Origin: CAWHMS01 sp963830495
GTDB lineage: Bacteria > Actinomycetota > Actinomycetes > Propionibacteriales > Nocardioidaceae
Assembly: GCA_963830495.1 (NCBI GenBank)
Contig: CAWHMS010000003.1
Coordinates: forward strand, 124,001-188,000
Reading direction: 5' to 3'
DNA length: 64,000 bases
A program made the position numbers and the translations under genes. Each line of letters opens with the position of its first letter. The stretch's first letter is position 1. Shown here one piece after another: positions 27,581 through 35,637 of the stretch. The notes beneath the pieces were generated by a model. The model did no database searches, was not told where the DNA came from, and saw only the letters and a program-made list of their open reading frames with translations.

Positions 27581-28309
27581 TCAGCGCTCGACGTGCGCGA
27601 GCGAGCGGAGGCCGCGCTCGAGGTGCCATTGCAGGTATGCGGCCACGATGCCGCTCGCCGGCTTGCGGTAGCGCACCTCGATCGCGTCGGCCATCGCCCA
27701 GTCACCTGTGAGCAGGGCGCCGAGCAACTGGACCGTCTCGGCCGCTGGAGTCGCCGAACCCGGGAGTCGGCACGAGCCGCACAGCATCCCGCCAGCGCCC
27801 GCGCTGAACGCCCGGTGCGGCCCCTCGGCGCCGCAGCGGGCGCAGTCGGCAAAGGTCGGCGCATATCCCGACAGCGCCAGCGAGCGGAGGAGAAACGAGT
27901 CGAGCACCAGCACCGGATCACGCTCTCCGGCGGCCAGCACGCGCAGCGCCGCGACGAGCAGCAGGTACTGCTGGACCGCCGGCTCCATCTCTTCGGCCAC
28001 CAGCCGCTCGGCGGTCTCAAGCATGGCCGTGCCAGCGGTGTAGCGGGCGTAGTCGCCCGCGATCGCGTCCCCGAGCGGATCCAGGGTCTCGGCCTGCGTG
28101 ACGATGTCGAGCGTGCGGCCGCGGGCGAACTGTACGTCGACGCGCATGAACGGCTCCAACCGCGACCCGAACTTCGACCGGGTGCGGCGCACCCCCTTGC
28201 CCACGGCGCGCACCCGGCCGTGCTGCCGGGTCAGGAACGAGACGATCCGGTCGGCCTCGCCCAACTTCTGGGTGCGCAGCACGACAGCCTCGTCGCGATA
28301 GAGGTTCAC
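27581..28309 (-). CDS. recO: DNA repair protein RecO
   Basis: 242 residues from a GTG at 28309 that overlaps the stop of the upstream hydrolase (GTGA). The N-terminal OB fold starts NLYRDEAVVLRTQKLGEADRIV, as in orthologues. A zinc motif follows, CARCG and LCGSC. RecO loads RecA on SSB-coated DNA in the RecFOR pathway. GGAGG lies only one base from the GTG, so translation probably depends on coupling with the upstream gene. Confidence 0.93.
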   Translation of the reverse strand: MNLYRDEAVVLRTQKLGEADRIVSFLTRQHGRVRAVGKGVRRTRSKFGSRLEPFMRVDVQFARGRTLDIVTQAETLDPLGDAIAGDYARYTAGTAMLETAERLVAEEMEPAVQQYLLLVAALRVLAAGERDPVLVLDSFLLRSLALSGYAPTFADCARCGAEGPHRAFSAGAGGMLCGSCRLPGSATPAAETVQLLGALLTGDWAMADAIEVRYRKPASGIVAAYLQWHLERGLRSLAHVER

Positions 28310-29169
28310 GCCTCCATTGTGCCCGCGCGCGGCGTACGTCGACGGGCGCCGCGCGCGGGCCAGCGGTCGGCGAGGAAGTCCAGCACCTCGCCGGTGATCC
28401 GGTCCGGACGCGCCCGCCACTCCACCACCGACTCCGCTGCCACGAATCTCGCGTTCGGTAGCTCCTCGGCGAGCATGGCGGCGTCGGCCGCCGGATGGAT
28501 CGGGTCGCCCGGGTGCCCGATCACTATCGCGGGCGCAGCGATCCGCTGGCGGTCGTCCGACGACGGAGCCACCCGCCCGAAGAAGATGCCGTGCACAAGA
28601 GCTGCCATCGGGCCCGGCTGCTGAGCGATCGTGTCCAGCCACACCCCCAGCCAGAACGGCACGATGGCGCGGGGTACGGCGTCGGCGGCGACCCGTACGC
28701 CGGACACCAGGAACGGGGTCACCCGGCCGAGGAAGATGAGCGGCCCGAAGGCCACGATGCCGGCCTCGACGGCGTTGTCCAGCGCCGGCATCTCGAGCAG
28801 CATCCCTCGCACCCGCTGTGGCGCACGGTCAGCGAGCTCGAGGGTGATGTTGGCACCGAGCGACGTACCTCCCACCACGGCAGACTCGACCTCGAGGTGA
28901 TCGAGCAGCGCGAGCACCTGTGCTGCGAACGCGGTTATCGAGTAGCGGCGCGGGTCGGCGGGCCGATCGGAGGCGCCGTGGCCGAGCAGGTCGAGCGTCA
29001 CGACGCGGTAGCCCTGCGCCGCGAGCCGCCGAGCCAGCGGGTCGTGCATCCGTCGGGGCATGAGCTGGCCGTGCAGGAGCACCACCAGCCGATCGCCGGC
29101 CCCGTACTCGGTGTACTCCAGTCGAGCCCCCTCGAAGAAGAAGCACCCGATCCGCTCGGAGACCAACAT
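28306..29169 (-). CDS. Alpha/beta hydrolase coupled to recO
   Basis: 287 residues from the ATG at 29169 (MLVSERIGCFFFEGARLEY); GGAGAC lies 11 bases upstream. Features: VVLLHGQLMPRR oxyanion loop, TLDLLGHGASDRP, and the nucleophile elbow GGTSLGAN with Ser. The acid is probably Asp in IGHPGDPIHP; the late His is less clear because the segment around VAAESVVEW lacks an obvious GH motif, so the triad may be incomplete. The open frame upstream is non-coding. It ends by overlapping recO, giving the order hydrolase-recO-uppS-zinc ribbon. Confidence 0.82.
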   Translation of the reverse strand: MLVSERIGCFFFEGARLEYTEYGAGDRLVVLLHGQLMPRRMHDPLARRLAAQGYRVVTLDLLGHGASDRPADPRRYSITAFAAQVLALLDHLEVESAVVGGTSLGANITLELADRAPQRVRGMLLEMPALDNAVEAGIVAFGPLIFLGRVTPFLVSGVRVAADAVPRAIVPFWLGVWLDTIAQQPGPMAALVHGIFFGRVAPSSDDRQRIAAPAIVIGHPGDPIHPAADAAMLAEELPNARFVAAESVVEWRARPDRITGEVLDFLADRWPARGARRRTPRAGTMEA

Positions 29170-29259
29170 GCGGGTAAGCGTCTCCAATTGTCCGGGGGTT
29201 CGGGCGCATTTGTGCGGCGTGTCACAAGCCTGGGTCCTGGGCGTCCCCCGGCGGATAGA

Positions 29260-29296
29260 CGCGTGCGGGTGGGCCAACAGAGCCCACCCGCACGCG
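29260..29296. other. Strong 15-bp perfect hairpin in a divergent intergenic region
   Basis: CGCGTGCGGGTGGGC (29260-29274) and GCCCACCCGCACGCG (29282-29296) are perfectly complementary around the loop CAACAGA. The hairpin lies between the starts of two divergent genes, not behind either one, so it is not an ordinary terminator for the neighbours. It could end a short RNA or lie in the 5' leader of one gene. No U-tract follows on either strand. Confidence 0.6.
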
Positions 29297-29436
29297 CCGT
29301 TGCTGGATCTGTGGTCTATGACTACTCCGGCTTGGCCGTCGTTCTCTGCGGCGAGGGCGAGGCGGTGTGGCGTGGCATGCTGACAAGGACGGGACAATGA
29401 CCGCCGTCGCCCTCCGCCAGCGAAGGAGACCGCGAG

Positions 29437-30426
29437 ATGACCGCGCCGCACCTCGGCTACGCCGCCATGCTCGAGCAGTTCGCCCCACAGGAGGTGGTGG
29501 CCTACACCGAACAGGCCGAGCAGGCCGGCTTCACCGGTGTGATGGCGGCCGACCACGTGCAGCCCTGGGTGCCACAGCAAGGCCAGGCTGCCTTCGTGTG
29601 GAACGTCCTGACGGCGATGGGTGAGCGCACCTCGGGTGACCTCGGGCCCGGCGTCACCTGCCCGTCGTTCCGGTTTCACCCGTCGGTGGTCGCGCAGGCG
29701 TCGGCCACGCTCGCCACCATGTATCCCGGCCGGCACTGGCTCGGACTGGGGTCGGGCGAGGCGCTCAACGAACACGTCGTCGGTGGCTACTGGCCCGAGG
29801 GTCCCGGCCGGCTGGAGCGGATGTGGGAGGCCATCGAGATCATCCAGAAGCTCTTCACCGGCAAGGACGTCAAGCACGAGGGCAAGCACTTCCGGATGGA
29901 GACCATGCGGTTGTGGACCATGCCCGACACACCGCCTCCTGTGTACGTCGCCACTGCCGGACCGGTCACGGCCAAGCGCACCGGCAAGCTGGCCGACGGG
30001 ATCATCACCCCTGGCGCCACGGTCGACAAGGTCTCGTCCCTCTTCGAGAAGTTCGAGGCGGGGGCCAGGGACGCCGGCAAGGATCCCGCCACCATGCCCA
30101 AGATCCTGCAACTGCACCTGTCGTGGGCATCGACCGACGAGGAGGCGCTGCACAACGCCGCCACCGAGTGGCCCAACGGCGGCATGAAGTTCGCCAAGCA
30201 AGACATCCGGTCCCCGCATGACTTCGCGGCGATGGCCGCACTGGTGCGCCCGGAGGACTTCGACGGTCGGATGGTGATCAGCTCCGATCCCGATGTGCAC
30301 CGGGCCGAGATCCAGAGGTTCCTCGATCTCGGCGCGGACCGGATCTACCTGCACAACGTCGGCCGCAACCAGAAGGAGTGGATCGACGTGTTCGGCCGAG
30401 CGGTGCTGCCGAAGCTGACCCGTTGA
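29437..30426 (+). CDS. F420-dependent oxidoreductase, glucose-6-phosphate dehydrogenase-like (TIGR03557 type)
   Basis: 329 residues with GAAGGAGA before the ATG. Luciferase-like TIM barrel: GYAAMLEQFAPQEVVAYTEQAEQAGFTGVMAADHVQPW at the start, GVTCPSFRFHPSVVAQASATLATMYPGR and LGLGSGEALNEHVVG for F420 and substrate loops, and WPEGPGRLERMWEAIEIIQKLFTG. It is close in layout to mycobacterial FGD/fHMAD proteins, but whether glucose-6-phosphate is the substrate cannot be decided here. The phosphate-binding Lys/Arg set of FGD1 would have to be aligned. Monocistronic. Confidence 0.85.
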   Translation: MTAPHLGYAAMLEQFAPQEVVAYTEQAEQAGFTGVMAADHVQPWVPQQGQAAFVWNVLTAMGERTSGDLGPGVTCPSFRFHPSVVAQASATLATMYPGRHWLGLGSGEALNEHVVGGYWPEGPGRLERMWEAIEIIQKLFTGKDVKHEGKHFRMETMRLWTMPDTPPPVYVATAGPVTAKRTGKLADGIITPGATVDKVSSLFEKFEAGARDAGKDPATMPKILQLHLSWASTDEEALHNAATEWPNGGMKFAKQDIRSPHDFAAMAALVRPEDFDGRMVISSDPDVHRAEIQRFLDLGADRIYLHNVGRNQKEWIDVFGRAVLPKLTR

Positions 30427-30533
30427 CCTCTGCGCGACGGCAATCGCCCGGGAGAAGCCGCGCGAGCGTTCTCTCTGTCTCCGGTGACTGCCAGTCGGCT
30501 GCACGCGGCGACACGTGTGAGAGGCTGCCGCGC

Positions 30534-31355
30534 GTGACGGATGCCTTGCTCCAGCGGCTGGAGGACTTCTACGACGCGGTCCCGAGGGCGAGCTGTGACG
30601 TCGAGGATCACGGACCGTTCACGCTCTTCGTCGCACGGTCAGGTTGGCCCTACTACGCGCGACCCAGGCGCGGATCCTCCGCCGTCGTCGGACCGGACGA
30701 CATACGGGTCGTGCTGGCTCGGCAGCGCGAACTCGGCGTACCCCAGACGTTCGAGTGGGTCGACGAGGTCTCGCCGCACGTGACGGCGGCGGCACTGGCG
30801 TCGGGCCTCACGGTGGAGCGGATGCCGCTGCTCGTGCTGCGGGGCGAGCCGATCGGATCGCCGGGCGGGGCGCGCATGCTGGCCGCGCACGAGACCCGCG
30901 AGCTCCGGCTCGCGCGCGCCGCGGTCTCCCTCGGCTTCGAGCACGGGGGTACGTCGACCGGACCGGCCGGGATCGAGGAGCGGGATCGCGCCTCCGCGGC
31001 AGCGGACGACACCGGGCTCGCCGCACTGGTCGAGCGTCTCGCGACCGGCCGGATGTGGATGGGCGCGGTCTGGGCGCCGGGCGCGGAGCACGTCGGCCCA
31101 GTGGGCGGCGGGAGCTACAGCCCGGTCGGGGGTGTGGCCGAGATCGCGGGGGTGGCAGTGCTCCCGGCGTACCGGCGGCAGGGCATGGCCGCACAGCTCA
31201 CGTACGTCCTGGCCAGGCACGCCTTGTCCCACAAGGTCACCACGGTGTTCTGCTCGGCCCAGTCAGCCGCCGTCGCGCGGGTGTACGAAGGCGTCGGCTT
31301 CCGCCGCGTCGCCACCGCCTGCTCCGCCACGCCTCCGTCAGCTCCTGGTTTGTGA
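30534..31355 (+). CDS. GNAT-family acetyltransferase
   Basis: 273 residues from a GTG at 30534. The N-terminal half (DALLQRLEDFYDAVPRASCDVEDHGPFTLFV, VVGPDDIRVVLARQRELGVPQTFEWVDEV) is a degenerate GNAT-like domain seen in two-domain actinobacterial proteins. The C-terminal half has the acetyl-CoA loop: VAVLPAYRRQGMAAQLTYVLARHAL with Q/R-x-x-G-x-A, then VARVYEGVGFRRV. The acceptor is unknown. No ribosome site is evident, so the start may be leaderless. Confidence 0.82.
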   Translation: MTDALLQRLEDFYDAVPRASCDVEDHGPFTLFVARSGWPYYARPRRGSSAVVGPDDIRVVLARQRELGVPQTFEWVDEVSPHVTAAALASGLTVERMPLLVLRGEPIGSPGGARMLAAHETRELRLARAAVSLGFEHGGTSTGPAGIEERDRASAAADDTGLAALVERLATGRMWMGAVWAPGAEHVGPVGGGSYSPVGGVAEIAGVAVLPAYRRQGMAAQLTYVLARHALSHKVTTVFCSAQSAAVARVYEGVGFRRVATACSATPPSAPGL

Positions 31356-31477
31356 CCCAGTTGCAGGTGTTAAGGCGCCAGAAGCGCACTGGTGTCACGA
31401 ATGGAAGCTGTGGACAACGTCCCCGCGTCTGCAGTCTTAGTCGGCATGCTCCGCTGATGCACAAATGGAGCCACCGG

Positions 31478-32422
31478 ATGCGGATACCACCGCCAGGCAT
31501 CGCGCCCATCCGATGGCAAGCAGGGGGTGTGGCCCCGACGCCTGGGGAGCTGCGCGGGCCGAAGTGGCGCCGCTCGTCACACGGTCGCTACGTGCCAGCT
31601 GGTCTCGATCCGACCAACAGCCAGCGAATCGTCGAAGCGGCAGCGTTGCTTGGCCCTGGCGCTGCGTTGACAGGCTGGGCAAGCGCCTACTGGCGCGGCG
31701 TGCCGCTCCTGGGCGGACCTCACGTGCCGTTACCGCTTGCGCTGGGTGTCGGCGGCTCAATGCGCCCCCGGGCAGGCGTGACTACGCTCCGCGAGCGCCT
31801 GCTGGCCAGCGAGGTCGAGGTGGTGCGCGGAGTCCCTTGCGTGGTGCGCCTCCGCGCCGGATTCGACTCGGCTCGAACGAAGGCTGGATTGCGTCAGGCG
31901 GTCGAGGAGGTCGACATGATGCTGGGTGCGGCGATGTTTACAAAGGTCGAGCTGGCGACCTATATGGCCGATCACCCGGGCTGGCGACGCATACACCAAG
32001 CGCGTCGAGCCCTCGACCTCGCTGACACGCGCACAGCGAGCCCGCCAGAGACACGAATGCGATTGGTCTGGATGATGGACGCCGGGCTGCCGCGGCCACT
32101 CGTAAATCCGCCTCTGTTCGATCTCGCCGGACGACTTCTCGGCTTCCCCGACGCGTTCGACCCAGAGTCGGCGACCGCGCTGGAGTACGACAGCGAAGAC
32201 CATCGCGAGCTCGGACACCACACCTCGGACAACATCCGAGAGGAGACTTTCGAGGATCACAACGTCGTGGTCATGCGCGTGACGAAGCTCGACCTGCGCG
32301 GACACGTCACGGCGCTCGTCAGCAGGATGCAGCGCGCCAGGCAACGCGGCCTGGCGCGCGATCGAGGTCGCGACAGCTGGACTCTTGAACCGCCGTCGGA
32401 ATGGCGCGACTGGCGGGCGTGA
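31478..32422 (+). CDS. AbiEi-like protein with VSR-endonuclease-like C-terminus
   Basis: 314 residues from the ATG at 31478 (GGAG nine bases upstream); an ATG at 31457 is also in frame. The N-terminal 90 residues follow the AbiEi antitoxin-type winged-helix pattern (LRGPKWRRSSHGRYVPAGL, RIVEAAALLGPGAALTGWASAYWRG). The C-terminal part resembles the DUF559/VSR nuclease fold: ALEYDSEDHRE, then DNIREETFEDHNVVVMRVTKLDL. Such proteins are numerous in actinobacteria, usually without a toxin partner; none is next to this gene. Whether the nuclease-like site is active is unclear. Confidence 0.65.
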   Translation: MRIPPPGIAPIRWQAGGVAPTPGELRGPKWRRSSHGRYVPAGLDPTNSQRIVEAAALLGPGAALTGWASAYWRGVPLLGGPHVPLPLALGVGGSMRPRAGVTTLRERLLASEVEVVRGVPCVVRLRAGFDSARTKAGLRQAVEEVDMMLGAAMFTKVELATYMADHPGWRRIHQARRALDLADTRTASPPETRMRLVWMMDAGLPRPLVNPPLFDLAGRLLGFPDAFDPESATALEYDSEDHRELGHHTSDNIREETFEDHNVVVMRVTKLDLRGHVTALVSRMQRARQRGLARDRGRDSWTLEPPSEWRDWRA

Positions 32423-32434
32423 CCCGGGCCGCCT

Positions 32435-32499
32435 GCGCCATTCGGGACACCCTTGCGCCAAACGCTCACCGAGATCTACAACCACGTCCCGAACGGCGC
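32435..32499. repeat. Inverted repeat between convergent genes
   Basis: GCGCCATTCGGGAC (32435-32448) and GTCCCGAACGGCGC (32486-32499) are complementary at 13 of 14 positions with a 37-base spacer. The site lies between the ends of the AbiEi-like gene (plus) and leuA (minus), so it may help terminate both transcripts. Confidence 0.45.
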
Positions 32500-32512
32500 G
32501 GCGCGGGGGACG

Positions 32513-34252
32513 TCAGGCGTGGGCGCGGTTGACGGCGGAGACGACTGCCTTCAGCGAGGCGGTCACGATGTTGGCGTCGAAGCCGACACCCCACAGCACC
32601 TGACCGCCGACCGCGCACTCGACGTAGGCCGCGGCGGTGGCGTCGCCTCCGGAGGACAGCGCGTGCTCGTGGTAGTCGAGCACCCGCACGTCGAAGCCAC
32701 CGGGCCGGTCCACCTCCACCCCAGCGGGCGTCAACCCGTTGATCGCCGCCACGAAGGCCGCGATCGGGCCGTTGCCCGAGCCGTTCAAGGTGCGCCGCTC
32801 GCCGTCGACGTACACGTCGACCGTGAGCGCGTCCCGCTCGCCCGCAGCAGAGGAGGTGTGCACCGAGTTCAGGGCCAGCGGCGTACGCCGCTCGAGGTAC
32901 TCGCGCTGGAACGCCGACCAGATCGCCTCCGCGGCGATCTCGCCGCCGTCGCCGTCGGTCAGCTCCTGCACCACCCGGCTGAACTCGATCTGCAGTCGCC
33001 TGGGCAGGTCGAGCTTGTGCTCGGCCTTGAGGATGTAGGCGACACCGCCCTTGCCGGACTGGGAGTTGACCCGGATCACCGCCTCGTAGGACCGGCCCAC
33101 GTCCAGGGGGTCGATCGGCAGGTACGGCACCTCCCAGGGGTACGACGCCAGCGGCTCGCCTGCCGCCACCGCCTCGCGCTCGATCGCCTCGAGCCCCTTC
33201 TTGATCGCGTCCTGGTGGGAGCCTGAGAACGCCGTGTAGACGAGATCCCCGGCGTAGGGGTGGCGCGGGTGGACCGGCAGCTGCGTGCAGTACTCGACGG
33301 TGCGGCGGATCTCGTCGATGTCGCTGAAGTCGATCATCGGGTCGATGCCTTGGCTGACGAGGTTCATCCCCAGCGTGACCAGGCAGACGTTGCCGGTGCG
33401 CTCACCGTGGCCGAACAGGCAGCCCTCGACGCGGTCCGCTCCCGCCATCAACGCCTGCTCGGTGGCGGCCACCGCCGTACCCCGGTCATTGTGCGGATGG
33501 AGCGACACGGCGGCGTGCTCACGGCCGTGCAGGTGCCGGATGAACCACTCGATCTGGTCGGCGTAGACATTCGGCGTCGACATCTCGACCGTCGCGGGCA
33601 GGTTGAGGATGATCTCCCGCTGCGGACCGGGCTGCCACACGTCCATGACGGCCTCGCAGACGTCGACGGCAAACTCGAGCTCGGTGCCGGTGAAGATCTC
33701 CGGGCTGTACTGGTAGCCGACGTCCGCGCCGGGAAGCAGCTCGTCGGCATACTTCATCACGATCTCGGTGCCACGGGTCGCGATGGACCGGCACTCGTCC
33801 CGGTCTACGCCGAAGACGACGCGGCGGAACAGCGGCGCGGTCGCGTTGTAGAGGTGGACGTTTCCCCGGCTGGCACCGACGAGGCTATGCACCGTGCGCT
33901 CGATGAGATCCTCGCGCGCCTGGGTCAGCACGGAGATGGTGACGTCGTCAGGGATCTTGTCCTGCTCGATCAGCTGTCGGACGAACTCGTAGTCGGTCTG
34001 GCTCGCCGAGGGGAAGCCGACCTCGATCTCCTTGTAGCCCATCCGGACCAGGAGATCGAACATCCGCTGCTTGCGCTCGGATGTCATCGGGTCGATCAGC
34101 GCCTGGTTGCCGTCGCGCAGGTCGGTCGAGAGCCAGCGCGGCGCCCGAGTGATCCGGGCGTCGGGCCACGATCGCTCCGGGAGGTCTACCGGCGGGAACG
34201 AGCGGTACCTGCCCACAGGCATACCGCTGGGTTGCTGGGAAGCGATGGTCAT
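32513..34252 (-). CDS. leuA: 2-isopropylmalate synthase
   Basis: 579 residues; GAGG precedes the ATG at 34252. Catalytic TIM barrel: STDLRDGNQALIDPM with the metal Asp, KEIEVGFPSASQTD, SLHPHNDRGTA with the His-x-His metal ligands, and GCLFGHGERTGNV. The C-terminal regulatory domain begins near TPLALNSVHTSS and would bind leucine for feedback inhibition. It makes 2-isopropylmalate, the first leucine-specific step. The length matches the long actinobacterial form. The leader peptide and hairpins at 34299-34370 suggest control by charged tRNA-Leu. Confidence 0.97.
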   Translation of the reverse strand: MTIASQQPSGMPVGRYRSFPPVDLPERSWPDARITRAPRWLSTDLRDGNQALIDPMTSERKQRMFDLLVRMGYKEIEVGFPSASQTDYEFVRQLIEQDKIPDDVTISVLTQAREDLIERTVHSLVGASRGNVHLYNATAPLFRRVVFGVDRDECRSIATRGTEIVMKYADELLPGADVGYQYSPEIFTGTELEFAVDVCEAVMDVWQPGPQREIILNLPATVEMSTPNVYADQIEWFIRHLHGREHAAVSLHPHNDRGTAVAATEQALMAGADRVEGCLFGHGERTGNVCLVTLGMNLVSQGIDPMIDFSDIDEIRRTVEYCTQLPVHPRHPYAGDLVYTAFSGSHQDAIKKGLEAIEREAVAAGEPLASYPWEVPYLPIDPLDVGRSYEAVIRVNSQSGKGGVAYILKAEHKLDLPRRLQIEFSRVVQELTDGDGGEIAAEAIWSAFQREYLERRTPLALNSVHTSSAAGERDALTVDVYVDGERRTLNGSGNGPIAAFVAAINGLTPAGVEVDRPGGFDVRVLDYHEHALSSGGDATAAAYVECAVGGQVLWGVGFDANIVTASLKAVVSAVNRAHA

Positions 34253-34298
34253 GAGACTGCCTCACACTGGTGGGGACGTCGCCGGGACAGCTGCACCA

Positions 34299-34335
34299 CC
34301 GCGACGAGGGGTCCGGCTAGAGGACCTCGTCGCGG
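34299..34335 (-). promoter_or_regulatory. leuA attenuator hairpin
   Basis: CCGCGACGAGG (minus strand 34335-34325) and CCTCGTCGCGG (34309-34299) are perfectly complementary over 11 bases. The first arm is inside the last codons of the leader peptide and begins five bases after its Leu codons. A ribosome stalled on the Leu codons would cover the first arm and prevent the hairpin. One that reads through to the TAG would also affect it, as in transcription or translation attenuation of amino acid genes. Confidence 0.65.
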
Positions 34336-34370
34336 CGACTAAGGAGCAGTGCTCGCGCCCACACGTTCAT
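34317..34370 (-). CDS. leuA leader peptide with a Leu-Leu-Leu run
   Basis: An 18-codon frame starting ATG at 34370 encodes MNVWARALLLSRRDEVL and ends TAG at 34319-34317, 64 bases before the leuA start. Three consecutive Leu codons (CTG CTC CTT, 34349-34341) and a fourth Leu before the stop are far above chance in so short a frame. A second start (GTG, codon 3) would give the same core. This is the expected sensor of an attenuation system responding to charged tRNA-Leu. Comparable leucine leaders have been described upstream of leuA in other actinobacteria. Confidence 0.7.
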   Translation of the reverse strand: MNVWARALLLSRRDEVL

Positions 34371-34454
34371 GACGTGACGAGGCTAACACCTCCGGCTGGC
34401 GACGCCTGCCAAACCAGTTGCCCGCCGGACGTGGGCGAGCGTTGGATGAGGCGT

Positions 34455-35462
34455 ATGACGATCGAGCGGGTCGATCCGCTGGCGCTGGACGAGGTGACGG
34501 CCGAGCAGCTGGCCGACATGCACAACGCTGCCGACAACGCCGACGGCGGCGACTTCCCGCCCAGCACTGGTGCCTCCATGCTCGGGCTGTTCCGCTATGG
34601 AGGCAACGACAAGCCAGCCGACGCGCTGTGGCTGGCGCGGGACGACACCGGTCGCGTGGTGGGACTGGCCGAGCTCGAGCTGACGGAGCACGACAACCCA
34701 GACCTGGCGTTCGTGTTCTGCGATGTCCACCCCGATCATCGCGGCCGCGGCATCGGTACGGCGCTGCTCGAAGCGCAGACGGCAGGGGCGGCGGAACATG
34801 GACGCACCAGCTTGATGACGTGGCAGCTTCGCGACGGGTCGGCACACCGCTTCCTCGAGCAGCACGGGTTCACGGCGGGCGTGACGACTGCGAATCGCCG
34901 ACTTGAGCTCCCGCTGGACCACGACCACGTCGATGCGTTGCACGCCGAGGCCACAGCCGCGGCGACAGACTACGAGGTCATCCGGCTGCATGGACCAGCA
35001 CCGGAGGACTGGCTACCCGATCTGGTCATGGTGCACGAGGCGATCAACGATGCGCCCATGGACGACATCGAGATGGCACCGGAGGCATTCCCGGTGGAGC
35101 GGATCCAGTCCTGGGAGCGGGCTCAGACGCACCGGAACCAACGCCTCTACCGGCTGCTCGCGCGGCATCGCCGTACTGGCGCCTGGGCGGGGCACACGGT
35201 GCTCATCGTCGACGGCGATCGGCCCGGCATGGCGCACCAGGAGGACACCAGCGTCGTCGTCGCACATCGCGGGCACCGGCTCGGCATGCTCCTCAAGACG
35301 TCGATGCTGCGCTGGATGCGGGAGGCAGAGCCGGGGCTCACCGTGATCGACACATGGAACGCCGACAGCAACACTCACATGATCGCCGTCAACGACAAAC
35401 TCGGCTGCCGGACCGCCAACCTCGGAGTCGGCTTGCAGCGCATCCTCACCAAAGTCGACTGA
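34455..35462 (+). CDS. Double-GNAT acetyltransferase
   Basis: 335 residues from the ATG at 34455 (GAGG just upstream); an ATG at 34446 is an alternative. Two GNAT domains in tandem: the first has VFCDVHPDHRGRGIGTALLEAQ with a full acetyl-CoA loop and SAHRFLEQHGF; the second has TSVVVAHRGHRLGMLLKTSMLRWM and NADSNTHMIAVNDKLGCR. This layout matches actinobacterial mycothiol-synthase-like GNAT proteins, though the overall text is closer to those with unknown acceptors. It is divergent from leuA. Confidence 0.83.
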   Translation: MTIERVDPLALDEVTAEQLADMHNAADNADGGDFPPSTGASMLGLFRYGGNDKPADALWLARDDTGRVVGLAELELTEHDNPDLAFVFCDVHPDHRGRGIGTALLEAQTAGAAEHGRTSLMTWQLRDGSAHRFLEQHGFTAGVTTANRRLELPLDHDHVDALHAEATAAATDYEVIRLHGPAPEDWLPDLVMVHEAINDAPMDDIEMAPEAFPVERIQSWERAQTHRNQRLYRLLARHRRTGAWAGHTVLIVDGDRPGMAHQEDTSVVVAHRGHRLGMLLKTSMLRWMREAEPGLTVIDTWNADSNTHMIAVNDKLGCRTANLGVGLQRILTKVD

Positions 35463-35529
35463 GCAGAGACATGAGTCGACGCGTGAGGTGGTGCCCGGGC
35501 CCTCACGTCGGACGTCGTACGGTGGGAAG

Positions 35530-35637
35530 GTGATCGAGTGCGACAACTGCCACCAGCCGTTCGAGCCGGTGAGGACGCGATGGCTCTGTCCGCACTGCAA
35601 GTACAAGGCATCGTGCTGCGAAGGCGAACCGCAATAA
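35530..35637 (+). CDS. 35-residue zinc-ribbon protein
   Basis: A GTG-started frame of 36 codons encodes VIECDNCHQPFEP, then RWLCPHCKYKASCCEGEPQ and ends TAA. Two C-x2-C knuckles plus a terminal C-C make a complete zinc ribbon. I recall almost identical very short proteins in other actinobacteria, which supports reality despite the size. A GGGAAG lies directly before the GTG. Its 3' end overlaps the likely start of the next gene in another frame. Confidence 0.6.
   Translation: MIECDNCHQPFEPVRTRWLCPHCKYKASCCEGEPQ

Noticed and set aside
28306..30504. Very long minus-strand frame (732 codons) antisense to the F420 enzyme
   Set aside because: Only its last 287 codons encode the hydrolase; the rest is antisense of a clear F420-dependent protein.
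30644..32422. Plus-strand frame of 592 codons spanning the acetyltransferase and AbiEi-like regions
   Set aside because: The first part is an out-of-frame shadow of the acetyltransferase; only the part from 31478 is protein-like.
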